64,000 bases of DNA from Paenibacillus physcomitrellae (GCF_002240225.1 NZ_CP022584.1:1240001-1304000), one strand, 5' to 3'. Positions 1-8,967 are shown, numbered from the stretch's first letter. Translations and numbers: made by a program. Notes: a model not told the origin generated them from the letters alone.

Positions 1-148
1 CCTGCGTATCCGAAACGGTAACCTGCTGTCCATCAGCCGATTGGTTGGCGGCTGGACCGGAATCCTCGGTAAACAGGTAATACGCGGATAAGACCACCAT
101 CAAGCTGAGCATGGAGACAAGCCAAATTGTTTGACGTTTTGTTTTCAT
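1..148 (-). CDS. spoIIIAH: Stage III sporulation protein SpoIIIAH (5' part, cut by window edge)
   Basis: Only the first 49 codons lie in the window; the frame is open to base 1. The start is an ATG behind GGAGGAATTTTC. The N-terminus MKTKRQTIWLVSMLSLMVV is a short basic stretch followed by one membrane segment, as in SpoIIIAH, the mother-cell membrane protein whose extracellular domain binds forespore SpoIIQ across the intermembrane space (family knowledge). It is the last gene of the spoIIIA operon here, 63 bases after spoIIIAG. The call rests on the N-terminal segment and on operon position, since the SpoIIQ-binding domain is outside the window. Confidence 0.9.
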   Translation of the reverse strand, partial: MKTKRQTIWLVSMLSLMVVLSAYYLFTEDSGPAANQSADGQQVTVSDTQ

Positions 149-211
149 TGAAAATTCCTCCTATAAGAAATGGGATAAGGGAAACTTCACTTCGTTTCAT
201 GAAACACGAAC

Positions 212-853
212 TTACTGAGAGGTTTTTCTTGGAGCAACAGAAATGCGATAGGCAGGCACGTTCAGGCCTTTTTCCACAGCATCGATGATCATTTGCTTGA
301 CGACCTTGTTCTCGGCCCCTTTGGCAACCACCAGCACACCCCGAACCTGGGGTTTTACCTTCTTGGTAACAATCGGCTGCTGGTCACCGGACACTTCGCT
401 CGTTACAATTTCACCGTCTCTTGTATATTCCGTGATGTGCCGTTTGCCGCCATTGCCATCCGTTTCATCTGTTGACTGCTGGCTGTCCTTGACATTGCGC
501 TGAAAGACCGTTTCCTCGGTGGAATCTACCGTCACCATGACATCTACTGCCCCTACGCCCACGATCTTCTCCAAAATATCTTTGGTTTTATCCTCCATCT
601 CTTCTTCGATGCTGTCGAAAGGACTGCTGCCATCGATGCCCGCCGAAACCTCGGCAGAAGTATTAACCGTATCGGAAGGCGGCTCCCGCCCCACTCCGCC
701 CGTGTCGATTTTCTTCACATGGACAAAGGAATTAAACAGCATAAACGCAATGCCGATGAGACCGATAATGATGAGCAGCCTGAAGGTATGTAATTTCTTC
801 CCGCCGCCTTCACCCCCGCCAATCCACTGCTCCAGTTTTTTGAGCCAATTCAT
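212..853 (-). CDS. spoIIIAG: Stage III sporulation protein SpoIIIAG
   Basis: About 213 residues. A short cytoplasmic start (MNWLKKLEQWIGGGEGGG) leads into one membrane segment near residues 25-45 and a large soluble domain. In the family this domain is a ring-building motif that forms a wide oligomeric ring in the mother cell-forespore channel. Residues with LEKIVGVGAVDVMVTVDST and the late segment with VRGVLVVAKGAEN are typical SpoIIIAG sequence. The ATG at 853 is preferred over an upstream GTG at 865 because AAAGGAGGTG lies about nine bases before the ATG but overlaps the GTG. It follows spoIIIAF by 17 bases. Confidence 0.93.
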   Translation of the reverse strand: MNWLKKLEQWIGGGEGGGKKLHTFRLLIIIGLIGIAFMLFNSFVHVKKIDTGGVGREPPSDTVNTSAEVSAGIDGSSPFDSIEEEMEDKTKDILEKIVGVGAVDVMVTVDSTEETVFQRNVKDSQQSTDETDGNGGKRHITEYTRDGEIVTSEVSGDQQPIVTKKVKPQVRGVLVVAKGAENKVVKQMIIDAVEKGLNVPAYRISVAPRKTSQ

Positions 854-870
854 TTCCGTCCTCACCTCCT

Positions 871-1725
871 TTACGGCTTTACTCTACTGCCCAGCTGGTA
901 GATCTCGATCAGATCTTTGGAAACACCCCAGCTGCTGCCAAGCATCTGTGTAATCTTGCTCCCTTCGGCCGTGTCTGGTGCAACCGAAACAGGTTGATCT
1001 CCGTCCTCCGAAACCTGATCGTCCCTTCCGGCTCCGGCATCTCCGGCTTCCGAGGATTCCTCCGTGACCTCAGGCCCCTGCTCCCCGTTATCCATGGTTC
1101 CGACACCGATTCTCCCTATATGGATTTGCACCGGATCGATCTGCGGGACTTGTATGGTTCCCAAGGAGCTGTCTGACGAGAATCCCGAGTTCACCTTAGA
1201 TTCATCCGGGTTTGCCATAACAGGGGTATCCTCCGCTGCCGGGTTCAGGTAGACCTCAATATGGCTGATTACCGGCTTATCGTACTGGCTGTCCTGCTCT
1301 CCCTCATCTGTGTCTGCTGCTGAAGCCGGCACCACCTTGATTGTGACGGATACACGATTCACATCCAGCCCTGTATTTGCTTCTATCTGTGTTTTCATCT
1401 GCTGCGCCGTTTCCGTGCCGGCCCATTTCAAGGAATCCTCCAGACTCGACTGCCTGAGCAGCTCGCCTTGCTTTAGAATTTGATCCAAACTGGACTGGCT
1501 GGCTGCTTTCGGGTTCAATTGATCTTCGATGACCCGCTGTAGCTTCTCCGCCGGGTTGCCGTCCAGCAGCTTCAGCACCGGATTAAGCAATGTCATCAGG
1601 ACCAGCAAGCTGAGCACCAGCTTCACGTACCGCTCCATGGAACGGCTGGGAAGCAGCATCTCGATGATGCCCGCCAGCAGTACGATAAAAATAATCTGTC
1701 TCAGCCACTCGCCTAGCCAGTTCAT
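871..1725 (-). CDS. spoIIIAF: Stage III sporulation protein SpoIIIAF
   Basis: 284 residues, longer than the roughly 200 of B. subtilis SpoIIIAF. Two membrane segments sit at the N-terminus (residues about 8-27 and 33-52, including VKLVLSLLVLMTLLNPVLKLL), followed by a soluble ring-building-type domain. The extra length is a low-complexity acidic insert of Gly, Ser, Asp, Glu and Pro at about residues 140-250. The C-terminal helix (GSSWGVSKDLIEIYQLGS) is conserved in the family. It works in the SpoIIIA channel complex during engulfment. The unusually long acidic insert is the only odd point. Confidence 0.92.
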   Translation of the reverse strand: MNWLGEWLRQIIFIVLLAGIIEMLLPSRSMERYVKLVLSLLVLMTLLNPVLKLLDGNPAEKLQRVIEDQLNPKAASQSSLDQILKQGELLRQSSLEDSLKWAGTETAQQMKTQIEANTGLDVNRVSVTIKVVPASAADTDEGEQDSQYDKPVISHIEVYLNPAAEDTPVMANPDESKVNSGFSSDSSLGTIQVPQIDPVQIHIGRIGVGTMDNGEQGPEVTEESSEAGDAGAGRDDQVSEDGDQPVSVAPDTAEGSKITQMLGSSWGVSKDLIEIYQLGSRVKP

Positions 1726-1748
1726 GAGTCATTCCCGCCTTTCCCGCT

Positions 1749-2960
1749 TCATCGCATCATTACCGTGATGTTGCCCGCCGTCAGCATAATCGTGATGGCC
1801 AGGAAGAACATCAGTCCTACCGCCGCCAATACGGCAAACACATACAGCATGCTTTTCCCGATAGTCTCCAGACAGGCCACAATCGGCGTATCGCCAAGCG
1901 GCTGCATGACGGCTGCTGTAAAATTGTAGATCAGCGCGAGGGTAAGGATCTTGATCGCCGGGAAAGCGCACAGGAATAAGATGATAACTACACCAACAAT
2001 GCCGACCGCATTTTTCACGAGAATGGAAGCCGAGATGACTGTATCCGTGGCATCCGAGAACACCTTTCCAACAACAGGCACAAAATTTCCGGTCAAGTAC
2101 TTCGCAGTGCGAAGGGTAACCCCATCCGCGACCGAACCCGCAATACCTTTGACCGAAATGACTCCCAGGAAGACGGTAAGCAGCACCCCGAGGAGTCCCA
2201 TCGCCACTGTTCTGAGCAGATCGGCTAGCTTGGACAGCTTATATCTCTCGTGCATCGAACTTACGATATGAAGGATGGCCGAGAAGAACAGAAGCGGAAA
2301 TACGACAACATGCACTAGCGTCCCCACCGTATGAACCATAAAAACAACCAGCGGATGGGTTACCGAAACGGTAACGACATTGCCCATCGAAGCAAGCAGG
2401 GTGAACAGAAGCGGCACCATCGCCATCATGAAATCGATCATGCCTTCAATCGCGCCTGCCGCATAAGAAATGGCCACACGAAAGCTGTTGATTGCCAGAA
2501 TGATCAGAACCATGTAACAGATGTAGAATGCGACCTTGCCGACATTCCCTTTCTCGAAGGCGCTCTGCAGCGTTTCAAGCAGCATGCTGAATACGGTCAA
2601 CACGACGATGGTCACCAAAATCTTGGCGTTGTACAGCACTTCGTGCCACATGAACCGGAGTAAACCCGAGAGGCCTGCCGAAAGACTGAAGCCGTCTCCG
2701 CCTGGAAGTATCATATCCTTGAAGGCAGGCAGGCTCCCTTCCGGAAAGAATCCCCCGTACTCTTTCATAAGCTGCTGCCAATACACTTCAATTTCGTCCG
2801 TCTTCACCTGCTGGCTGGCGGTTGGAGCCTGCTGTTCCCCTGCTCCCGGGTCCGTCTGGTCTTCACCTGAGGCGGAAGCCGTCAGGGGCATCATGAGCAG
2901 CAGGATCAGCCACATGGCTGCAATGAAGGTCCCCAGGGTCGTCCGAAATCGGTGTTTCAT
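1749..2960 (-). CDS. spoIIIAE: Stage III sporulation protein SpoIIIAE
   Basis: About 403 residues. A signal-like N-terminal hydrophobic segment is followed by a Gln/Thr-rich linker and then a multi-pass membrane domain of about six to eight segments from residue 100 to the C-terminus. In the family this is the largest membrane component of the SpoIIIA channel. Three consecutive ATG codons occur at the start (2966, 2963, 2960); the third is best spaced from GAGGA, so it is chosen, but the second cannot be excluded. The gene ends 23 bases before spoIIIAF. Confidence 0.94.
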   Translation of the reverse strand: MKHRFRTTLGTFIAAMWLILLLMMPLTASASGEDQTDPGAGEQQAPTASQQVKTDEIEVYWQQLMKEYGGFFPEGSLPAFKDMILPGGDGFSLSAGLSGLLRFMWHEVLYNAKILVTIVVLTVFSMLLETLQSAFEKGNVGKVAFYICYMVLIILAINSFRVAISYAAGAIEGMIDFMMAMVPLLFTLLASMGNVVTVSVTHPLVVFMVHTVGTLVHVVVFPLLFFSAILHIVSSMHERYKLSKLADLLRTVAMGLLGVLLTVFLGVISVKGIAGSVADGVTLRTAKYLTGNFVPVVGKVFSDATDTVISASILVKNAVGIVGVVIILFLCAFPAIKILTLALIYNFTAAVMQPLGDTPIVACLETIGKSMLYVFAVLAAVGLMFFLAITIMLTAGNITVMMR

Positions 2961-2975
2961 CATCATTCCTCGTTT

Positions 2976-3365
2976 CTAGGCAGGCAGCAGCTTTACTACG
3001 GTTTCAATAATGATGCCGATAATCGGAACCGCCAGTACAATGATCAGAACTTTACCCGCCAGCTCGATTTTGGAGGCAATGGCTTCCTGTCCGGCATCCC
3101 GGACAATTTGGGCTCCAAACTCCGCGATGTAAGCAATGCCAATAATTTTAAGGATTGTCTTCAGATAGACGTTCTGAACGCCCGAAGCCGCAGCCAGCTC
3201 CTCGAGCGTATCCAGCACTGTGCCGATCTTGCCGATGAGAAACAGAAAGATCGTAATGCCGGCGAAAGCGGTGATCAGAAAAGCAAAGATGGGTTTTTGC
3301 TCCCGCATCAGTAGGGAGAGAATGGCGGCGATCAGACCCAGCCCGACAATTTGGATCATGTCCAT
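2976..3365 (-). CDS. spoIIIAD: Stage III sporulation protein SpoIIIAD
   Basis: 129 residues with four predicted membrane segments and the family hallmarks at the start (MDMIQIVGLGLIAAILSLLM) and near the end (IELAGKVLIIVLAVPIIG). SpoIIIAD and SpoIIIAC are small related membrane proteins of the channel base. The start ATG has AGGTGA six bases upstream; a second ATG two codons later is possible. Spacing to spoIIIAE is about 15 bases, so the genes are cotranscribed. Confidence 0.94.
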   Translation of the reverse strand: MDMIQIVGLGLIAAILSLLMREQKPIFAFLITAFAGITIFLFLIGKIGTVLDTLEELAAASGVQNVYLKTILKIIGIAYIAEFGAQIVRDAGQEAIASKIELAGKVLIIVLAVPIIGIIIETVVKLLPA

Positions 3366-3375
3366 TGCCGGTCAC

Positions 3376-3579
3376 CTACTGGAACAGAAAGATCGTTTTG
3401 ATTTGCTGAAACAGGCTGTCCAGCATCCGGACAACCATAAACAGCACCACTACAAATCCGATCAGCGTTACCCAATGGGCCATATCTTCTTTCCCCATCT
3501 GCTTCAGCACGGTGTGAATCATGGCGACAATGATTCCAATTCCGGCAATTTGAAATATAGCGTTCACTTCTATGTTCAT
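3376..3579 (-). CDS. spoIIIAC: Stage III sporulation protein SpoIIIAC
   Basis: 67 residues with two membrane segments, starting MNIEVNAIFQIAGIGIIVAM, which matches SpoIIIAC in length and sequence. A longer reading frame starts ten codons upstream at 3609, but the ATG at 3579 has GAGGTG eight bases ahead, so the short form is chosen. It lies between spoIIIAB and spoIIIAD in the usual order and is a membrane component of the sporulation channel. Confidence 0.95.
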   Translation of the reverse strand: MNIEVNAIFQIAGIGIIVAMIHTVLKQMGKEDMAHWVTLIGFVVVLFMVVRMLDSLFQQIKTIFLFQ

Positions 3580-3632
3580 GAAAAAGGCACCTCGCTGTTT
3601 TCTCCGCAATCCCTACCGGGAGAGTTACCATT

Positions 3633-4151
3633 CTAATAGATCAGGATAACAATCAATGCGCCGACAAGCAGTCCGAGGCTTCTGGACATTTTTTCGTAAC
3701 GGGCCTGCTCTTCCAGAGCTTGCGCTTCCTCTGCTTCCAAAGCCTTGACCGCTGACTGGATGTGGCTTTTCTGGTTGGTTCTGTCGCTGGTGCCCAAGGT
3801 AAAGCCAAGCTGATGCAGCACTTCCCTCTCGGGCGCTTTCATGGATGTATATTTCCAGTTCTCTTTCAGTGCGTAGTGCAGGCTGTCCTGGGCCGTCCAG
3901 TTCCGGGGATCTTCCATGGCCGCTGCCGCTTCCGCATAAAGCCGGTTCAGCGGCTCCCGGCTTTGGGCACCGATCCGCCTAAATGCTTCCGGAAGAGGGG
4001 TGAAGCCGTAGCCAATCTCGGTTTCAAGCCTTTGCAGCGAAAGAATAAGGCGTCTGATTTCATTAGGTCTGGCCGCAAACCTTCGTGCTTGTACAAAACC
4101 TGCCAGCGTGCCGGCCACAATGATCAGGATGGCCCCCACCATTTTGAACAT
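3633..4151 (-). CDS. spoIIIAB: Stage III sporulation protein SpoIIIAB
   Basis: 172 residues. A membrane segment at each end (residues about 3-20 and 155-172) flanks a helical, arginine-rich soluble region containing RRLILSLQRLETEIGYGFTP, typical of SpoIIIAB. The fold is related to the GspF platform proteins of type II secretion (family knowledge), which fits a role next to the SpoIIIAA ATPase. The ATG has GGCGGTGAAGCG upstream, and the gene starts 42 bases after spoIIIAA. Confidence 0.94.
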   Translation of the reverse strand: MFKMVGAILIIVAGTLAGFVQARRFAARPNEIRRLILSLQRLETEIGYGFTPLPEAFRRIGAQSREPLNRLYAEAAAAMEDPRNWTAQDSLHYALKENWKYTSMKAPEREVLHQLGFTLGTSDRTNQKSHIQSAVKALEAEEAQALEEQARYEKMSRSLGLLVGALIVILIY

Positions 4152-4193
4152 CGCTTCACCGCCTTTCCTCTGTGATTATGGAGGACTTGAATG

Positions 4194-5153
4194 CTAAAGC
4201 AGCGGCTTATATTCTCCGTCGTAGACTTTGAAGGTGAATCCGTGTTCCCCACGGCCCAGGGTCACAAACCTCTGGAACAGCTTGCCGCTTGATACACCGT
4301 TTAGCAGCGGGCTTAAAGGCATACTGCCAATGCCGGAGCCATGCGCCGTTGCAACCACTTTCACACCCGCATGAAGCGCCTGGGTCAGCGCCTCAGCATC
4401 CTCCGGACGGCCAATCTCATCAACGATGATCACGTCGGGCGACATGGACCGGATCATCATCATGATCCCTTCCGCTTTGGGACAAGCATCCATGATGTCC
4501 GTCCGGGGGCCAATATCAAAGCTTGGAACTCCCCGCCGGCATCCGGCGATCTCCGAACGTTCGTCGATGATAGCGACTTTGAGTCCCGGCCATCTTTCTC
4601 TGCCGGGTCCAAATTGCCCGCTGCTGACCGCTCTGGCAATGTCCCGCAGCATCGTCGTCTTCCCTTGCTGCGGGGGAGCGACAATCAGCGTATGCAGGAC
4701 GCTTTTTCGATGATAATCCAGAAGATGGGGCATGACACCCGACGCTGCGCCTTTGACTTCCCTGGCAATCCGCAGGTTAAATCCGCTGATATCCCGGATG
4801 TGTTCCACCTTGCCGCGGCTGAGCACCGTTCGTCCGGAAAGTCCCATCCGGTGTCCGCCAGGCAAAGTAATAAACCCTTTCCTCAGCTCTTCTTCCATCG
4901 TATAAACGGAATGATTGGTGATGAGGTCAAGCAGCCGGTGACTCTCCTCCCGGCCTGTCCGAACAGCCTCCGCTGCCTGATCGGTAAGCGTGCCATCTTC
5001 TTTCAGAAAATAGAAACGTCCTCCTGCATTGATCTCCAGCGGACGTTCTTCCCTGATCCGCACCTCTTCAAGCTCGGCCAGCAGGCTTGCGGGGAGTCTC
5101 AGCAGCAGAGACCGGATTCGTTCCGGAAAAATAGACAGCCACGACTCATTCAT
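4194..5153 (-). CDS. spoIIIAA: Stage III sporulation protein SpoIIIAA, secretion-type ATPase
   Basis: 319 residues. The P-loop is APPQQGKTTMLRDIARA near residue 160, the Walker B region is DVIIVDEIGRPEDAEAL and a His-box-like segment VVATAHG follows. This is the AAA+/VirB11-like ATPase expected to power the SpoIIIA-SpoIIQ channel from the mother-cell side. It is the first gene of the spoIIIA operon; the start ATG sits behind GGTGGTGAAG. A sigma-E-like promoter is visible just upstream. Confidence 0.96.
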   Translation of the reverse strand: MNESWLSIFPERIRSLLLRLPASLLAELEEVRIREERPLEINAGGRFYFLKEDGTLTDQAAEAVRTGREESHRLLDLITNHSVYTMEEELRKGFITLPGGHRMGLSGRTVLSRGKVEHIRDISGFNLRIAREVKGAASGVMPHLLDYHRKSVLHTLIVAPPQQGKTTMLRDIARAVSSGQFGPGRERWPGLKVAIIDERSEIAGCRRGVPSFDIGPRTDIMDACPKAEGIMMMIRSMSPDVIIVDEIGRPEDAEALTQALHAGVKVVATAHGSGIGSMPLSPLLNGVSSGKLFQRFVTLGRGEHGFTFKVYDGEYKPLL

Positions 5154-5208
5154 TCTCGCTTCACCACCATTTCTGTCTTCGCTAGACTTGAACTTTGAAG
5201 TCTATTTT

Positions 5209-5237
5209 ATTTTATGCTTGTACCTATCTTTTATGAC
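5209..5237 (-). promoter_or_regulatory. Candidate sigma-E promoter of spoIIIA
   Basis: On the minus strand GTCATAAA (5237-5230) and CATAAAAT (5216-5209) are separated by 13 bases and lie about 55 bases before the spoIIIAA start. These match the sigma-E pattern (ATA in the -35, CATA-rich -10), and spoIIIA is known to be a sigma-E operon in B. subtilis. The call is inference from the motifs and position. Confidence 0.45.
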
Positions 5238-5245
5238 GGAATCTA

Positions 5246-5512
5246 TTATTTCTTCAGGATCCCGATTAAGAGGAAAGATACGCCGCAAGCAATCCAGGCC
5301 ATTTTGCCCCAGGAAAGCTTGTCTGCCATGCCTGCTAGACCGATGGAAGTCGTAAGAATCAGAATCGTCGGGCCCACAAAAGCAAGTGCTGAATTGACGG
5401 CAAGAGCCTTGTCCACCCGGCCCAGCTTCAGCATCAGAATAGCTGCCAAAATCTCGGCGGAGCCTGACAATATACGAAGAGAAGCCATACTTAATACAAA
5501 TTTATCCAGCAT
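5246..5512 (-). CDS. yqhV: YqhV family small membrane protein
   Basis: 88 residues with two to three hydrophobic segments (MLDKFVLSMASLRILSGSAE, then IILTTSIGLAGMA and ACGVSFLLIGILKK regions). It matches YqhV, which sits directly upstream of spoIIIAA in B. subtilis too. The ATG at 5512 has GGAGG six bases upstream; a longer open frame to 5617 lacks such a site. The function is unknown. A terminator separates it from lysC upstream, so it is transcribed from its own promoter. Confidence 0.85.
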   Translation of the reverse strand: MLDKFVLSMASLRILSGSAEILAAILMLKLGRVDKALAVNSALAFVGPTILILTTSIGLAGMADKLSWGKMAWIACGVSFLLIGILKK

Positions 5513-5604
5513 AATAAACCTCCTACTTTGTCCGGATGTACTTATCGATATGCAGCCTGTCCCGGTTTTAGTCCATGTAATCGCCTGTTTCGCCAATTGT
5601 TCTA

Positions 5605-5660
5605 AATAAAAAAACAAGCCGCCCCCGTTCTTCTAAATAAGAAGACAGGAGCAGCTTGTT
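5605..5660 (-). terminator. Intrinsic terminator after lysC
   Basis: On the minus strand AACAAGC and GCTTGTT arms, plus an inner TCTTC/GAAGA pairing, form a long imperfect hairpin followed by seven T residues. It lies about 65 bases after the lysC stop and before yqhV. Confidence 0.75.
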
Positions 5661-5724
5661 AGTTTTGCAAAGTTTTTAACTAAGAGTTTGCCTATAACCT
5701 ATTAAAATCAGCTGATAAATGATC

Positions 5725-6978
5725 TTAACGGCGTTCTTGAGGACCGCCGACAAACGCTTTTTCAGTTGTATCCAGACCATAAGCCGTATGAAGGGCGCGA
5801 ACCACATCGCTTAATTTCTCACGGTCAATGACGCAGGATGTTTTGATTTCAGAGGTACTTACCATTTTGATATTTACGCCCTGCTGGGAAATCACGTCGA
5901 ACATTTTCGCAGCTACGCCCGGATGGCTGACCATGCCGGCACCCACGATCGAAACTTTGACCAAATCTTCTTCAGAAGTGGCTTCCCGGTAAGGAACCTC
6001 GCCCCGGATGCTTTCGATGACATCCAGTGCTTTCTGACGTTCGCCGAGCGATACGGTAAAGGAGAAGTCAGCTTTCCCGTCCTGCACTCCGTTTTGAACA
6101 ATAATATCGACGTTGATCTGCGCTTCTGCCAGCGCACCAAACACTTTAGCCAGAACTCCCGGTACGTGGGAAACTCCCATAATCGTGATCCGGGCTACAT
6201 TTTTATCGTAGGCAATCCCGCTGACTACAACACCTTGCTCCATCGTGACATCCTCCTTAACAACCGTTCCTTCATTTTTATTGAAACTTGAGCGGACAAC
6301 CAGCTTCACCTGATGATGCTTGGCGTATTCAACCGCTCTCGGATGCAGCACCGCTGCCCCCAGATTGGCAAGCTCCAGCATCTCGTCGTAAGAAATCTCG
6401 TTCAGCTTTCGTGCGCAAGATACGATCCGCGGATCGGTGGAGTAGATGCCGTCTACGTCGGTGTAAATTTCACAAACATCAGCCTCGATGGCTGCCGCAA
6501 GCGCCACGGCAGTCGTATCCGAGCCGCCGCGCCCGAAAGTCGTAATTTCCCGGTCTTCTGACATGCCCTGGAACCCGGCAACGACAACAATGTTTCCTTC
6601 CTCCAAAGCCTTCAGCACACGTTCGGGCTGGATATCGCTGATCCGGGCATTGCCATGCACGGGTTCCGTGCGGAAGCCGGCCTGCCAGCCTGTATAAGAA
6701 ACCGCTTTGCCTCCGAGCTGATGAATAGCAATCGACAACAAAGCAATCGAAATCTGCTCTCCCGTTGTCATCAGCATATCCATTTCACGAGCAGGCGGAT
6801 TCGGGTTTAACATTTTAGCCTGGTCGATCAAATCGTCTGTTGTATCCCCCATCGCAGAAACGACAACTACACAGCGATGGCCCTCTTCCTGTTTCTCCAT
6901 AACGCGTCTTGCGACTCGCTGCATCCGCTCAATATCGCCAACGGAGCTGCCGCCAAACTTCATGACGTATAATGCCAA
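5725..6978 (-). CDS. lysC: Aspartate kinase (LysC type)
   Basis: About 417 residues. It phosphorylates L-aspartate, the first step towards lysine, diaminopimelate, threonine and methionine. The kinase signature MKFGGSSVGD is at the N-terminus, SYTGWQAGFRTE and FGRGGSDTTAVALAAA are in the catalytic domain, and two C-terminal ACT domains (from about residue 265) are expected to bind effectors. The overall pattern is closest to B. subtilis LysC. The start is probably a TTG (reading MALYVMKFGG) eight bases after GGGAG; an ATG five codons upstream is the alternative. No lysine riboswitch is seen in the 160 bases upstream, unlike B. subtilis lysC, so effector control may act on the enzyme. Confidence 0.93.
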   Translation of the reverse strand: MALYVMKFGGSSVGDIERMQRVARRVMEKQEEGHRCVVVVSAMGDTTDDLIDQAKMLNPNPPAREMDMLMTTGEQISIALLSIAIHQLGGKAVSYTGWQAGFRTEPVHGNARISDIQPERVLKALEEGNIVVVAGFQGMSEDREITTFGRGGSDTTAVALAAAIEADVCEIYTDVDGIYSTDPRIVSCARKLNEISYDEMLELANLGAAVLHPRAVEYAKHHQVKLVVRSSFNKNEGTVVKEDVTMEQGVVVSGIAYDKNVARITIMGVSHVPGVLAKVFGALAEAQINVDIIVQNGVQDGKADFSFTVSLGERQKALDVIESIRGEVPYREATSEEDLVKVSIVGAGMVSHPGVAAKMFDVISQQGVNIKMVSTSEIKTSCVIDREKLSDVVRALHTAYGLDTTEKAFVGGPQERR

Positions 6979-7144
6979 AACGTTCACTCCCATTTCGCTC
7001 TTTAAAAATCTGACTTGCCCTGTTATTTTATCACTTTAACTCAGTATAATAGGAAAGTCGACGCCCGAAGTCAATCTTTTTCCTCATTTTTGTAACAGAC
7101 CCTGAACCGTTACGCTCTGCAGTCCCAGATCTTTCCTGTTTGAA

Positions 7145-7176
7145 CAAAAAAAATCCCCCACCTTGGCGGTGGAGGA
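7145..7176 (-). terminator. Intrinsic terminator after efp
   Basis: On the minus strand TCCTCCACC and GGTGGGGGA arms with a five-base loop precede eight T residues. Two further GC-rich hairpins (7183-7199 and about 7203-7228) lie between the efp stop and this terminator. Confidence 0.85.
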
Positions 7177-7241
7177 ATTCTTCCGCCGCGCACGGCGGCA
7201 AACCCGCAGCAGCTTACGCGGCTGCGGAGAAGCATTCATTT

Positions 7242-7799
7242 TTAGGCGCGGGAAACATATTTTCCTTCGCGTGTATCGATCAGAAGCACATCGCCTTCAT
7301 TGATGAACAGCGGAACCTGAACGTTCAGGCCAGTTTCCAGCTTAGCATTTTTAGTTGCGCCTGTAGCCGTGTTTCCTTTGATGCCCGGCTCAGTTTCAAC
7401 GACTTTAAGCTCAACGCTCATCGGCAGGTTAATACCCAGGATTTCGCCTTGGTAGCTGGAGATTTTAACGTTCATGTTTTCTTTCAGGAAGTTCAGCTCC
7501 CATTCCAGCTGATCGGAAGTCAGCGTAAATTGATCATAGGTTTCATTATCCATGAAAGTATGCTCTTGGGCGCTGGCATACAAATATTGTACGTCGCGGT
7601 TTTCGATTTGTGCACGGCCAATGTTTTCACCTGCACGGAAAGTGCGCTCAACCGTATTGCCATTGCGGAGGTTTTTCATTTTGGTACGCACAAATGCTGC
7701 ACCTTTACCTGGTTTAACGTGTTGGAAATCGATGATCGTGAAGATATCTCCTTCCACTTCTACTGTAAGGCCTGTTTTCAAATCGTTTACTGAAATCAC
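7242..7799 (-). CDS. efp: Translation elongation factor P
   Basis: 185 residues, the normal size for EF-P. Domain I begins [20 protein letters not shown] and contains the loop [16 protein letters not shown], whose tip lysine (PGKG) is the modification-site position in EF-P. The C-terminal OB domain ends [17 protein letters not shown] rescues ribosomes stalled at polyproline stretches. The gene follows the M24 peptidase gene by 82 bases, as in B. subtilis, with GAGGTTATTTTGT before the ATG. Confidence 0.97.
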   Translation of the reverse strand: MISVNDLKTGLTVEVEGDIFTIIDFQHVKPGKGAAFVRTKMKNLRNGNTVERTFRAGENIGRAQIENRDVQYLYASAQEHTFMDNETYDQFTLTSDQLEWELNFLKENMNVKISSYQGEILGINLPMSVELKVVETEPGIKGNTATGATKNAKLETGLNVQVPLFINEGDVLLIDTREGKYVSRA

Positions 7800-7881
7800 A
7801 AAATAACCTCCTCAAAATAGTCAAGCGTATGTTGTTTGGCGCTATCAAGCGCATCGGCTAAACCGCTTCATGGGAACCGGC

Positions 7882-8955
7882 TTACAAAATAATCAATTCT
7901 TTGGTGGACTCGGTCAGGCGGCGTACGCCCGTCTCCGTAATGACAACATCGTCTTCAATCCGTACCCCGCCGAAGCCCGGAATATAAATCCCCGGCTCAA
8001 CGGTTACCACCATACCCGGTTTAAGAACGGTGTCGCTCACTTTGGACAAGTTAGGAGCCTCATGAACCTCCATGCCAAGACCGTGGCCGGTGCTGTGACC
8101 AAACTGGTCACCATATCCGTGACGGGTAATGACATCGCGGGCAAGCGCATCCGCTTCACGTCCAGTCATACCCGGACGAAGATGCTCTAAAGTATGAAGC
8201 TGTGCTTCAAGAACGATATTATAGATTTCTTGCTGCTTCTCACTCGGTTTACCTACCATAACCGTTCTGGTGATATCCGAACAATACCCTTTAAGCAGGG
8301 CGCCGAAATCCATCGTTAACAGTTCCCCAGTCCCTACAACCTTTGAGCTGGCTGCACCGTGCGGCAGGGCCGAACGTTCTCCGGAGGCAAAAATGGTATC
8401 AAAAGAAGTCGCAGATGCTCCGTTCTTCCGCATGAAGAATTCCAATTCCAATGCTCCGTCCAACTCGGTTATACCGGGTTTAATCACGTCAATCATATGG
8501 AGGAAAGCACGGTCAGCCACATCGGCTGCTTCCTTCATAACCGCAAGCTCTTCCTCGTCCTTAAACATACGGATCTCTTCCACCAGTCCGCTGGCGGGAA
8601 CCAGCTCAAACGGTTTCAAAGCTTCCGAATATTTGACATAGGTGGAGTAGGACATCAGCTCATTCTCGAATCCCAGTCGTTTGACTTTACCTGCTTCAAG
8701 CAGCCCTTTAATAATGTCCAGCGTGTCCTGACGATGCTCTTCAATCACTTCAAAGTCGACTGCCTGCTGAGGAGCCTGGGTCATGTACCGGAAATCTGTG
8801 AGCAGATAGGCTTTATCTGCAGTAATCAGTACATAACCGGCAGAACCCGTAAACCCCGTCAAATATTGGCGGTTAATCGGACTAGCAACCAGCAGTCCGT
8901 CTAATTGACGTTCAAGAAGTGCTTTACGCACCTTGCTTACTCGTTGATTATCCAT
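7882..8955 (-). CDS. M24 family Xaa-Pro peptidase (YqhT-like)
   Basis: 357 residues. The N-terminal creatinase-like domain is followed by an M24B pita-bread domain with the expected metal ligands: D in MDFGALLKGYCSDITRT, H in GHSTGHGLG, and E in VTVEPGIYIPG and VRIEDDVVIT. This predicts a two-metal aminopeptidase or dipeptidase cutting X-Pro bonds in the cytosol. The ATG at 8955 is chosen because AAGGAG is eight bases upstream; an ATG two codons earlier is too close. It is the homologue of B. subtilis YqhT by order between aroQ and efp. Aminopeptidase versus prolidase cannot be told from sequence alone. Confidence 0.92.
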   Translation of the reverse strand: MDNQRVSKVRKALLERQLDGLLVASPINRQYLTGFTGSAGYVLITADKAYLLTDFRYMTQAPQQAVDFEVIEEHRQDTLDIIKGLLEAGKVKRLGFENELMSYSTYVKYSEALKPFELVPASGLVEEIRMFKDEEELAVMKEAADVADRAFLHMIDVIKPGITELDGALELEFFMRKNGASATSFDTIFASGERSALPHGAASSKVVGTGELLTMDFGALLKGYCSDITRTVMVGKPSEKQQEIYNIVLEAQLHTLEHLRPGMTGREADALARDVITRHGYGDQFGHSTGHGLGMEVHEAPNLSKVSDTVLKPGMVVTVEPGIYIPGFGGVRIEDDVVITETGVRRLTESTKELIIL

Positions 8956-8967
8956 CCTCATATCTCC

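Noticed and set aside
5246-5617. A 123-codon start for yqhV
   Set aside because: The ATG at 5512 has a well-placed GGAGG, and the 88-residue length fits the family.
6979-7140. Lysine riboswitch upstream of lysC
   Set aside because: The segment is too short for an L-box, and no conserved AGAGGUGC or GGAGGG-like elements were seen.
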